A stretch of 56,025 nucleotides of DNA from the NCBI RefSeq assembly GCF_002742385.2, contig NZ_MJBI02000009.1:1-56025 (forward strand), read 5' to 3'. Of this stretch, positions 16,244-25,392 are shown piece after piece (within the stretch, counting starts at the first letter, position 1; every line of letters begins with the position of its first letter). The notes under the pieces were generated by a model, which ran no database searches, had not been told where the DNA came from, and was given only the letters and a program-made list of their open reading frames with translations. The translations under genes were made by a program, and so were the position numbers. This DNA is from Macrococcoides goetzii (GTDB lineage: Bacteria; Bacillota; Bacilli; Staphylococcales; Staphylococcaceae).

Positions 16244-19200
16244 TTAACTACTCCATGTCGCCGTACTTGTAGCACCTGGATTTAACCAGATTTTATATGT
16301 CGTAGCTGAGTCTTTACCACCATTTGCTCTATGGAACACAAATGATGAAGTTGCTTCGCCATAAGTGACACCATTGAAGTCATAACCAAATTTACCGTCA
16401 CTTCCAGTTGTAAATGTTATATCCACTACTCGAGGATTTGGCCAGATGTAATTTGCATCTGTTGTCGAAATCATAGTTACTAAATCTGAAGCATTTGCAA
16501 TTGTATCTGTAGCCTTAACTCGAATAGTATACTGTTTATTCGGTTCTAAAGTGAATATTCCGTATTTGCTTGTGCCTGCTTTAGCAGCAAAAGTAATAGT
16601 ATCACCGCTTCCTGACATGTCTAAAGCTTGAGCCTCATTGTTTGATACAGTGAACACTGGGTTGACAACTAACTTACTGCCACTTCCACCTAATTGAGGA
16701 ATTGTCTTGTTGGTATAATCAAATGATGTTGTCGGCCATAAGTTTCCACCCGTACCTGTTTGGACTGCTTGGACAGTTACTGTCGTTGCATTAGAAATAT
16801 TATTAGCAGCATCTTTAGTAGTTACGTTGATACTCATTCCGGCAGTTAATGTTACTGCACCTGGTTTCGTAACTGTCCAGTTACCACTACTATTTGTTGT
16901 AGCAGTAGTTGCGTTACCACCATTGAATAATACTGTGATCGTACTGTTAGCTTCTGCCGTACCTGTGATAGTCGTAGAATCTGTGTAAACAGTATTAACT
17001 GTCGGTGGATTAGGTGCTGTAGTGTCATCAGGCGGTATCGGTGTAGTTCCGTTGCCTAACATATATTCCATAGCTCTTGTATAGTCATAGACGTCCATCG
17101 CTTCATTCGAGATGACTGCTGTTTTATACTTCTTAGTACCAGATGCAAAATCGAATTTATTTGATGTCAATCTTAAATTTTCAAAATTCGACTGTGTATC
17201 TCCGTTTCCTAAATCGAGTGTAATGTTCGTTGATTTTCTGTTGATCATAACAACGTCCTTCATGTTAGCGTTCCAGATAATCAATTTATTGACAACACTG
17301 TCTGATGGATAGTTCATTACAACATTTAAGAAGTTGAAACGTCTAATCGTTCTCAAAGTGAATAATACGTTATCCATAACTAATCCAGTAAATGAAATGT
17401 TATGAAGTCCATATTGTCCCGTTGGAATTTCATTGTAAGTCGTATTACCGTTAGTATTTACCCACGGTTCAACGTTAGCCCAGCGTCCACCTACAACTTC
17501 ACTCCATACATTAGCCGGTTGACCTGTTATAACTCCAGTTGATTCAGAAACATATCCAGCACCATAAAATACTACTCGCGACAATTTACCATCTGCTAAT
17601 TTACCGTCAATATCACAGTCGATAAATTTACAGTTTTGTAAGGATGCTTGAATTAATAGGTGGTCTCCTGTACGACCTTTTGGTGGTCTGACTGTTGCTC
17701 TTTGAATAATAACGTTACGTGTCAATAATGTTGAAGTACATGCGATTTGTGTGCCCGAATTATATCTGATGCGTGCATTCTCGATAACAAAGTTACCATT
17801 CCAATCTTCAACCTTATAAGTTGGTGGCGTATTGTTATCAGTCGAAATTGGACTATGATGCGGTTCAAAGTCGAAACCGGCCGCAGGGCTTGAACTGATA
17901 TACATTCCATCTGCATTCTTGTTCATTCCGTTATATTCAGAAATAAAGTTAGTGATATGACCATTACACGCACCTAACCCAGAAATACCAAGACGTCCAT
18001 TACCATTCGTCGTAACGTTTGTAATGCTAACGTTAGATGATTGTGTCGCTTCCATTTTTGCATAATCAGCATAAAAAGCTACTGCAATGCCATCTACAAC
18101 CTGGTTAATAGATGAAACATTTCTGAAAGCTATATTTGTTGAACCACCTAATACAATACCGTGGCCACGTCCTTCTGCTAAAGGAAGATTATCCGCTGAC
18201 CATTTAGCGTTCTCGCCCTCTTTAGAAGTGAATCCAGTCTGAAATTTAAGTTTGTAATTTTCGCCATCAATATAAAGATTATCCCCTATAACTGATTGAA
18301 CCTTTTCAAAATTAAATAATGTAATCGGCTCTTCTTTTGCATAATGCCACCCACCACTAGTGAATGCTTTAGTTTTAGTAAATCCATTCATAGGCATATT
18401 AATAAATAATGCACCATTTGTGATTAGGTGGACCATGCGACCTTCCCACACCATATGTGTAGGTGAACCTGATGCATAACTACCCTCAATGTTTGCGATA
18501 GTCACGTATCTATCAACACGATATTTTGCACGTTGTCCATTATACTGTCCGTCAAATTCAAGTTTTACTTCAGGATTTAATTTGTTGAATGCAATCATAT
18601 CTTTGAAAGCTTGATAATTATCAGTTACACCGTCACCAACAAATCCGAATTTAGCATTCACATTAACTTTATTTTTGTCATCTACAACAGTCGTTCCATC
18701 ACTTCCAGCACTGCCAATCTTTGCGTAGTACGTATCTGCCTGTGCTTTTGTAAGTTTACCGTCTAATATTGATTGTAAGTTCGTTATATTTGAAATAGCG
18801 TGTGAATGTGTAGATAATGCAAACTTTGATTCATCTATCGCAATTTTAGTCCAGGATGTCCAAACGTTATTATTCATGGTACGTGTCCATGCTTCATTTG
18901 TAGAATAAGATAGGATTGTCATTTTTCTGTACGTCTTATCTTGTCTTACATCGTATTTTAACCATAATGCTAAAGTTGGAGCGCCTGCTGGTACGTTCAT
19001 TGCTGTAGTGATGTAATATGTTCCAGATTTCGTGATTTTAGCATCAATATTATTTAAATCAACTGTAGATGTAATTGGTACAGTTCCATCATCAGCATAT
19101 AACTTGTAGTTTTGACCCGTTGCGATTTTAATATATGTCGAGTCGTGATTATGAGTTGATAACGCTTTGCCGTCAAGGGTAACTTGTAAATTAGAAATAT

Positions 19201-20029
19201 CACCAATAGTATGCGTGTGTACCTTAGATGCATAAGTTGTACTAGCATCTGATGACTTTAGATAAGACGATAAATCAACTGTTCCACCTGATTGTGCTGT
19301 AGCAATCTTATCGTCTATTTCAGACTTAGTGTAAGTGCCTATATCTGTCGCACTGTGCGTATGAGTAACTTTAGAATATAATCCATCACCATCATTTTGT
19401 GTTAAGTATTCATCATGAGTATGTGTGATTGGTGCGTATTTAGTATCTAAAGTGGAAGTCTTATCATAACCAGTTAAATCAGTTGTTCCATTTACTACTT
19501 CGTCTTTTAAAGCGTATTTTATATCTGATTCAGATTTAGTGTAATAGTTTGTAAGATCAACATTATTTACTTGCATGTCTTCAATTACTGTCCTAGCAAT
19601 ATTTTCGATTGATGCTATTTCTTGAGGTGTAGTGAGGACTTCTTTATCAATTAAAGATAATTTTATTCTGAATGAGAATTGTACTGTAGCATTTCTCTTT
19701 GTACCACTATCAATATACAATTCACCTTCAGCTTGACCAGCATGTAAAAGTACATCTTGAGGTATTACAACTTCAACTATACCTTTTTCAGGATCTACTA
19801 TGTTTGAAGATAAAGTGAAAAGTGATCTATCAGCAGTTCTAATTGCTACTGTAGTACTAATACCTTGCATAGCTGAAAAATCAAATTCTTCACCATTTTC
19901 TCGCACTTGAAAACGTATAATTGCTGTTTCTTTATCTTGCGAATAGAATGTACGTTTAGTAGCAGTATCGACTATATTATTATCTTTAATAATATCAACG
20001 GTTAAGTCTTGAATCTTATCAATACTCAT
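16244..20029 (-). CDS. BppU-type baseplate/receptor-binding fibre with beta-helix and Ig domains
   Basis: A 1261-residue protein. Residues about 1-140 match the BppU baseplate upper domain (TVDIIKDNNIVDTATKRTFY...). About 155-440 is a fibre shaft with recurrent TYTKSEIDDKI- and THTH/STHNHD-type histidine motifs, common in trimeric phage fibres. About 455-900 begins with FGFVGDGVTDNYQAFKDM, a pectate-lyase-like right-handed beta-helix start. An Ig-like module (about 1000-1085, TVYTDSTTITGTAEANSTIT) and a further C-terminal domain follow. Likely role: host recognition and possibly wall-glycopolymer cleavage. ATG has GGAGGA upstream. Confidence 0.88.
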   Translation of the reverse strand: MSIDKIQDLTVDIIKDNNIVDTATKRTFYSQDKETAIIRFQVRENGEEFDFSAMQGISTTVAIRTADRSLFTLSSNIVDPEKGIVEVVIPQDVLLHAGQAEGELYIDSGTKRNATVQFSFRIKLSLIDKEVLTTPQEIASIENIARTVIEDMQVNNVDLTNYYTKSESDIKYALKDEVVNGTTDLTGYDKTSTLDTKYAPITHTHDEYLTQNDGDGLYSKVTHTHSATDIGTYTKSEIDDKIATAQSGGTVDLSSYLKSSDASTTYASKVHTHTIGDISNLQVTLDGKALSTHNHDSTYIKIATGQNYKLYADDGTVPITSTVDLNNIDAKITKSGTYYITTAMNVPAGAPTLALWLKYDVRQDKTYRKMTILSYSTNEAWTRTMNNNVWTSWTKIAIDESKFALSTHSHAISNITNLQSILDGKLTKAQADTYYAKIGSAGSDGTTVVDDKNKVNVNAKFGFVGDGVTDNYQAFKDMIAFNKLNPEVKLEFDGQYNGQRAKYRVDRYVTIANIEGSYASGSPTHMVWEGRMVHLITNGALFINMPMNGFTKTKAFTSGGWHYAKEEPITLFNFEKVQSVIGDNLYIDGENYKLKFQTGFTSKEGENAKWSADNLPLAEGRGHGIVLGGSTNIAFRNVSSINQVVDGIAVAFYADYAKMEATQSSNVSITNVTTNGNGRLGISGLGACNGHITNFISEYNGMNKNADGMYISSSPAAGFDFEPHHSPISTDNNTPPTYKVEDWNGNFVIENARIRYNSGTQIACTSTLLTRNVIIQRATVRPPKGRTGDHLLIQASLQNCKFIDCDIDGKLADGKLSRVVFYGAGYVSESTGVITGQPANVWSEVVGGRWANVEPWVNTNGNTTYNEIPTGQYGLHNISFTGLVMDNVLFTLRTIRRFNFLNVVMNYPSDSVVNKLIIWNANMKDVVMINRKSTNITLDLGNGDTQSNFENLRLTSNKFDFASGTKKYKTAVISNEAMDVYDYTRAMEYMLGNGTTPIPPDDTTAPNPPTVNTVYTDSTTITGTAEANSTITVLFNGGNATTATTNSSGNWTVTKPGAVTLTAGMSINVTTKDAANNISNATTVTVQAVQTGTGGNLWPTTSFDYTNKTIPQLGGSGSKLVVNPVFTVSNNEAQALDMSGSGDTITFAAKAGTSKYGIFTLEPNKQYTIRVKATDTIANASDLVTMISTTDANYIWPNPRVVDITFTTGSDGKFGYDFNGVTYGEATSSFVFHRANGGKDSATTYKIWLNPGATSTATWSS

Positions 20030-20058
20030 ATAATTTCCTCCAGAAAAAAAGGACCAGC

Positions 20059-20411
20059 TTATGCTAATCCCCTAAGTTTATTTAATTCATTTTGTAATAA
20101 TAATGATTTTTCTTCTAATGCAATAATGTATTTCTGTTGTGCTTCAATAATTTGTTTTGGATCATCTACAAAAATAAAAGGTGTTTCGTCATATTTTTTA
20201 GTTAAATGATCTGTCACAACATCATTTTCTTCAACTTGTACTTCATCATCAAAAATAGCAAGTTTTAAAAAACAACCACCAATAATATATGGATCTCCAT
20301 TATAAGGTGTGAATTTGTAGTCAAAACTACCATCACCATTATCTTTTTTTGTGAAATGATTTAACTCATAGCTTTATTTTCTTCATTATACAGAACTGCT
20401 TTATACAACAT
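20059..20411 (-). pseudogene. Frameshifted small tail-region protein
   Basis: From the ATG at 20411 (AGGTG upstream, overlapping the tal stop) the frame reads MLYKAVLYNEENKAMS then TAA. One frame over, and with no start of its own, an uninterrupted run YELNHFTKKDNGDGSF... continues for over 100 residues to a TAA at 20059, ending in an amphipathic helix (EAQQKYIIALEEKSLLLQ). Adding one base near 20370 (for example GCTAT to GCTTAT) restores a continuous protein of about 117 residues. No slippery heptamer is present, so a one-base deletion or sequencing error is likelier than programmed shifting. The family is a small protein that sits between tal and bppU in staphylococcal phages; its function is unknown to me. 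Confidence 0.75.
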
Positions 20412-23400
20412 AAGTCACCTCCACTTTTAATGTCGGTTTCATTGCCATATACTCATAAACACTTGAACTATCAGTATTTACTGCGAATCCTTTCCATGAT
20501 GATTTATTTATCATTGAGCCAAAAATAGATGTAACATCAACCCACTTACTTTCACCCATCTCTAACATAATCGCTTTAGAGTCAGTAGCATTACTTGTTG
20601 CAGGAGTCGTACTTGGTTTTGAAGCATAAGTATGCATTCGCAGAGTAGCTTTCCTACTACCGATATCCCCTTGCATATTAGTTGATGATCGACCAATATA
20701 AACTCTAACTTTTTTGATAGTTTTTCCAACGAATCGGTCAAATTGATTACCAAAGAACCAAAACCCCATTCGTTCGCCATAAGGATTCCATGTACCCTGA
20801 ATAGGATAACCTTTCATAAACGTACCATTCCATCCCAAATTATTATAATTCTTATAATAATGTCCTGCTGAATTACTGGTAAGTGTTACTGTCTTAATTG
20901 TAGGTGGTGGTGCAACTGGTGTTGTGGATGTAGTTGTCATATTCGTTATCGAACCACTAATAAATGAACCAGCAAATGCATTAGTTGCAGTAGTCGATTT
21001 AATTTTCACATTACTTGCTTCTACTTGCGAAGCATAGGCAGCAACGATTCCAAAATCATTTGAATATATATCTACATCTCTTAAATAGGCATTAGATCCA
21101 CTTTGACAAGTCATTCCGCGAGAAACGTTTGTTGCTTCTCCACCACGCCATTCAAAATAACTATTTCGTGATACAACTACTGCTTGTTCACCACCGCCAG
21201 TACCATTTACATTTACGTTTACAGCATTAACACTTGCGCCATTTACATTTATACCACTCGTGCCACTTTCGGTTTCTATAAATATGTTTTGTATATAGTT
21301 ATCTATAGTGTTACCAGCAAACCTAAAAGCGACAGAGTTCCTAATCTGTCCTACAGATGGTGAGCCTGTTGAAGCTACTCCTGCAAAAGTTATTTTACCT
21401 TTACCCATGAAACCCTTAACTTCTACTACTTCTGCGCTGTCTAACGTTCTTAAATATATTGTACATTCACCGTTATATACAATAGGGATTTCTTGTAATG
21501 CTCGTTCAACCGTTGCGAATGCAGTATCTAAAGTTAAACCATCATTTTCATTATCTCCAATGTTAGAAACATAGAAAGTCATGTTTTCAGATGATTGAGT
21601 AACAATATCATTATTTACTATCTTTTCTACTCTTAAAGTACCAATTGAAAGTTCAGATGCTGCAGCTTGTTCAGTATCAAGCCCAAAGAATACTTCATTA
21701 GCAGCATTTTTAATTTCAATTCTACCTGTTTTATCTTCTCCACCAATTTTCAAATCCGATACACGTACCAGACCATCTTGCATGTATACATCTCCAACAA
21801 GTTGAATTTTATCTGATTTTACTAGATAACTTCCAGGAATTAAGGAAACACTTGATATAATACCATCTTCTCCACTTGTCATAGTGATACCGTCAGCTAA
21901 TAATTGTAATGCTGATACCGCTTCAGTTAGTGTTTTCATAGTCGTATTCAACTTACTATCAGAAACTTCTAAATCAATTTGACTACTCATTTGTTCCAAT
22001 GATGAACGTTGATTTTGTAAGTCCGTTACTATTCCTTGCTGGTCAGCACTATATTTGGTTGTTGTTACATATTGACCAGCCAAATTTTCTTGTACCTTAT
22101 TACTAATATCAGTTACTTGCTGATCAGTAATACCAACTGCACCTGTTAAGGTGTTTGTTGCTTCATCATATGTTAATCCAGTAGATGAAGCTATTTCACT
22201 AAATATCTGTTTTACTTTCTCATCTGTATATTGTGATTGAAGCAATGCCAATCTATCTTGAATTGATTTCTGCGCTAATTGTAATTGTTTAGCTAATTCA
22301 TTAACAGATGTATAGTAATTAATTACTGCGGTTTGAATAGGCAATATATTTAAGTTTGTTGCAGCATCTTCAGTGATTAAACCAAATTCACTAGTTGCAG
22401 CATTATACTTTGCTTGTGCATCTAAATAAGCTTGAGTAAGTGCATCTTTTATTGATTGGTCAGTTAAATATTGGTCATTTAATACTTTGTTGTATTGTTC
22501 ATTTAATAAGTTATTTTGTTCTAACGTTACATTGTATCTAAGTTGTAATTCTCTATATAATATTTGCGCTCTTGATAATGTGCCGATGTCTTCAGGGTTT
22601 TCAGTCGTGCTATTAACCCATTCTCCATCTTGATATTCTCTTAATACTGCATTGTTAGGATTTGATGTGTCATACCAAAGTTGTCCTGTTACTGGTGTAT
22701 CTGGTGGTGTTGCACCTGTGGTAATTGTTTCTTCAATTTTTGTATCAACTGTAACAACGACTTTCTCCATAATCTGATCAATGTTTAGAATATCGTCTTT
22801 CATCATTTGTTGTAACATCGCTAATCTTTCAGTAAAGTATCTTCTTAAATCGCTTTCTAAATACTCTTTAGGTGTACCAAAAGTGTATTTACGTTCATCT
22901 GAAATTAAATCATGTGCAATACCTGTTACTTCCGCTTCTGCATATAATGGTGGTGTGAAATCTCTGTCTTTTATACGTGCAATATCACCAAATCGTGTCA
23001 CTTCATGAGGAGAATGTTTTCTAATATCAAGTGCATCAACTTCATATGATACATTTACCTTACTTATCTTACTTAGATGTGTTTTAGCTAATGATGTAAG
23101 TCTTGCACTTGTCATTGTTGCATCTTCTGATTCTGGCTCATATATACCCCAGATATAACGTTTATCAATGCCAAATTGTGACTGTGCATTATCATCTGTA
23201 ACTTCAATTCTTAACCTACTACCATCTTCTTTTTCTGGTCCTAATGCGATTACTGCTGTTACAACTTCTGTAGCATCTGATATTCTTTTAAGACTTAATA
23301 AATCCTTGCCCTTTTTGATTTCTTTACCTTTAAAAAGTGCTTTTTTCTTATATAGATGCACTAATCTTCTGTTTATACCTTTATCATTCATTTCATAGGT

Positions 23401-23886
23401 GAAATCAATTTCCACATCAAATGCAGTACAGATTTGTTTGAGTAATTCATATGGTGTTCTTTCAGCATCCCATGATATTGTTTTTACACCAGACCAATCA
23501 ACATTTCCTAATTCCCAGCCTGTGCCACGTAAAACGTTGTATACCATTTCCTTTAAGGTCATCTTTTCAAGAGTACCCTTTGCAATACTTCTAGCTTTTG
23601 CAATATCTATAAAATACGATGCAGTAGCTTCAATTACTGAATATCCGTTGTTCTCTTTTTCGCATCGTTCAATAACAAATTCTCTATATGCTTCAGTTTC
23701 ATCTTGAATTAATAATCTTCTATACTCTTGCATGTGTTCTGAAGCTTTAGTAGATATAACTAATGTAAGTATTTCTGATTCAGTACCCTCATCATTTTTT
23801 CTTTCATAATTCGCACTTAAAATTGCATCATTTCCCTTTCCAAAGAAATCAATAACATTTCCTTCAAAATCAATTACATGTATCAA
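20401..23886 (-). CDS. Tal-like tail tip protein (prophage tail endopeptidase family) with beta-helix
   Basis: A 1161-residue protein starting at TTG 23886 with GGAGGTGAT upstream. N-terminal about 360 residues match the gp27-like/Prophage_tail hub domain (VIDFEGNVIDFF; SYFIDIAKARSIAKG; PYELLKQICTAFDVEIDF). A coiled-coil region follows (about 420-560), then a parallel beta-helix section (about 750-970) starting TFYVSNIGDNENDGLTLDTA, and a C-terminal beta-rich domain (about 1010-1161, KTIKKVRVYIGRSS) resembling a carbohydrate-binding module. It caps the tail and should help host attachment or wall penetration. Confidence 0.85.
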   Translation of the reverse strand: MIHVIDFEGNVIDFFGKGNDAILSANYERKNDEGTESEILTLVISTKASEHMQEYRRLLIQDETEAYREFVIERCEKENNGYSVIEATASYFIDIAKARSIAKGTLEKMTLKEMVYNVLRGTGWELGNVDWSGVKTISWDAERTPYELLKQICTAFDVEIDFTYEMNDKGINRRLVHLYKKKALFKGKEIKKGKDLLSLKRISDATEVVTAVIALGPEKEDGSRLRIEVTDDNAQSQFGIDKRYIWGIYEPESEDATMTSARLTSLAKTHLSKISKVNVSYEVDALDIRKHSPHEVTRFGDIARIKDRDFTPPLYAEAEVTGIAHDLISDERKYTFGTPKEYLESDLRRYFTERLAMLQQMMKDDILNIDQIMEKVVVTVDTKIEETITTGATPPDTPVTGQLWYDTSNPNNAVLREYQDGEWVNSTTENPEDIGTLSRAQILYRELQLRYNVTLEQNNLLNEQYNKVLNDQYLTDQSIKDALTQAYLDAQAKYNAATSEFGLITEDAATNLNILPIQTAVINYYTSVNELAKQLQLAQKSIQDRLALLQSQYTDEKVKQIFSEIASSTGLTYDEATNTLTGAVGITDQQVTDISNKVQENLAGQYVTTTKYSADQQGIVTDLQNQRSSLEQMSSQIDLEVSDSKLNTTMKTLTEAVSALQLLADGITMTSGEDGIISSVSLIPGSYLVKSDKIQLVGDVYMQDGLVRVSDLKIGGEDKTGRIEIKNAANEVFFGLDTEQAAASELSIGTLRVEKIVNNDIVTQSSENMTFYVSNIGDNENDGLTLDTAFATVERALQEIPIVYNGECTIYLRTLDSAEVVEVKGFMGKGKITFAGVASTGSPSVGQIRNSVAFRFAGNTIDNYIQNIFIETESGTSGINVNGASVNAVNVNVNGTGGGEQAVVVSRNSYFEWRGGEATNVSRGMTCQSGSNAYLRDVDIYSNDFGIVAAYASQVEASNVKIKSTTATNAFAGSFISGSITNMTTTSTTPVAPPPTIKTVTLTSNSAGHYYKNYNNLGWNGTFMKGYPIQGTWNPYGERMGFWFFGNQFDRFVGKTIKKVRVYIGRSSTNMQGDIGSRKATLRMHTYASKPSTTPATSNATDSKAIMLEMGESKWVDVTSIFGSMINKSSWKGFAVNTDSSSVYEYMAMKPTLKVEVTYVV

Positions 23887-23901
23887 ATATTCATCACCTC
23901 C

Positions 23902-25380
23902 CTATAAGAATCTATTAACCCAAGTAACCGTTGTATCAAAATAACCTTGAGGCAATACGAATAATTCAGTTATCCCTTTATCAACATAAAAGTAATCACT
24001 ACCAAAAGCTTTATGTTGTAATGCTGGTTCATTGTCAATAGTTACAAATTCCTGATTCATATCTATGTAAACAACTTCGCCTGCTTTAACAATGTAAGGT
24101 ATTTCGTTGCCTGCTAAATGTTCTTGGAATTTAATTTCGTTTATCCTTGCTTGTTGTACTTCAAAATGTGTATGTCTGGATATTTGAAATCCAACTTGTG
24201 CAATAGGTTTAGAATAAATTGCACCACGATCACTATAAACTTTATTCATTCTTGATGTGATTTTCCTTTTACCTCTACTGTCTGTATAGTAATGCCAAGT
24301 TTTAAATGTCCACATGTTATTTTTCCTTGAAACACTTAAATATATATAATGATCATCGAATGCATAATTACCTGCACTATCATATATTTCATAACGTTCT
24401 CCAAATTCATTATAGATACCAAACCAAGCCCTGATATTATTTTTACTACCTGTTGCATCATATAATCCAAAAGTACAAACAACGTTGTTCATTTCATCAT
24501 ACAAATGTGTCATCACTTTGCCGACACTTGATTTTCCTTTTTCTTGATCAAAAACTTTCATATCAGCAGTTACTGTAAAGTCATTGACTGTATGAGGTAA
24601 AGAACGTCTTAATGCAGGTCCGTACCACCCCTTGTTATCTCTTGTTCCAAAGCTTTTTGCACCTATAGAATAACCATTCGATTCTGCTACACCGTTTGCC
24701 AATGCTGAGCCCTCATTGTTTGAGATAATTTTCCCTTGTGTTTCATATTGCCAACCACTCAATGTATTACCTGTTGATTTAACTAAAATTGGGTTTAAAT
24801 CTTTTGTTTCATTATTAGCACTTTCTGGTTCGCCTACTTGAAAATAATCCTCGTCTGCTCTCGTAATCATAAACATTGTTGAATCTTTAATTGCAGTTGC
24901 TTCAATAATCGGATATGTCTTTGCAGTACCATCATTCTTAACTGCTATTTGATCTTGATAAGCTGGCGATGTATATTCTGTATCTGAATACTTATAAGGA
25001 TCTAATAATATGACCTTTACTGAAAATTCGATAAATCCATCTTTAGTCATATCTATTTCAAATGGACCATCGAACATTGCATACCAATACCAGTTCTTAC
25101 TTGATAACTTAAGCTTTACCGGTTTGTCATAATCAAATAACCTTACTAATTCATTTAATATCTCATCATGATTTTTCTCTCCATGAATAGAGTCATTTAA
25201 TGCATATAAAGGTAAATCAAATTCATAATGATTTAACTCTCTGTTCTTTAAAACTCCACCGTCTCTACCAGGTATTTTTTCAACTTCTGTAGCAAAATTA
25301 AAAGAGGGTATTTTAAACCCTCTTTGTACTATCAGCCACGGAAGTTTTTTATTATTAATAATTACTGTAGTATTATCTAT
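23902..25380 (-). CDS. Distal tail protein (Dit) with apparent AUA start
   Basis: The Dit frame is uninterrupted from just after the tape-measure stop to 23902, about 492 residues, the usual length for staphylococcal phages. The conserved N-terminus (IDNTTVIINNKKLPWLIVQR, then GFKIPSFNFATEVEKIPGRDG) lies upstream of the first ATG, which is at 25077. The only codon correctly spaced (eight bases) from AGGAGG at 25389-25394 is ATA at 25380. Dit joins the tail tube to the baseplate; the C-terminal part carries the added galectin/CBM-like domain and ends FDTTVTWVNRFL. Translation from AUA, or a mutated ATG, is inferred. Confidence 0.85.
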   Translation of the reverse strand: MDNTTVIINNKKLPWLIVQRGFKIPSFNFATEVEKIPGRDGGVLKNRELNHYEFDLPLYALNDSIHGEKNHDEILNELVRLFDYDKPVKLKLSSKNWYWYAMFDGPFEIDMTKDGFIEFSVKVILLDPYKYSDTEYTSPAYQDQIAVKNDGTAKTYPIIEATAIKDSTMFMITRADEDYFQVGEPESANNETKDLNPILVKSTGNTLSGWQYETQGKIISNNEGSALANGVAESNGYSIGAKSFGTRDNKGWYGPALRRSLPHTVNDFTVTADMKVFDQEKGKSSVGKVMTHLYDEMNNVVCTFGLYDATGSKNNIRAWFGIYNEFGERYEIYDSAGNYAFDDHYIYLSVSRKNNMWTFKTWHYYTDSRGKRKITSRMNKVYSDRGAIYSKPIAQVGFQISRHTHFEVQQARINEIKFQEHLAGNEIPYIVKAGEVVYIDMNQEFVTIDNEPALQHKAFGSDYFYVDKGITELFVLPQGYFDTTVTWVNRFL

Positions 25381-25392
25381 TTTAAAAACCTC

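Noticed and set aside
20361-20411. Programmed frameshift in the small tail gene
   Set aside because: The window between the two stop codons has no slippery heptamer or stimulating structure; a one-base indel explains it better.
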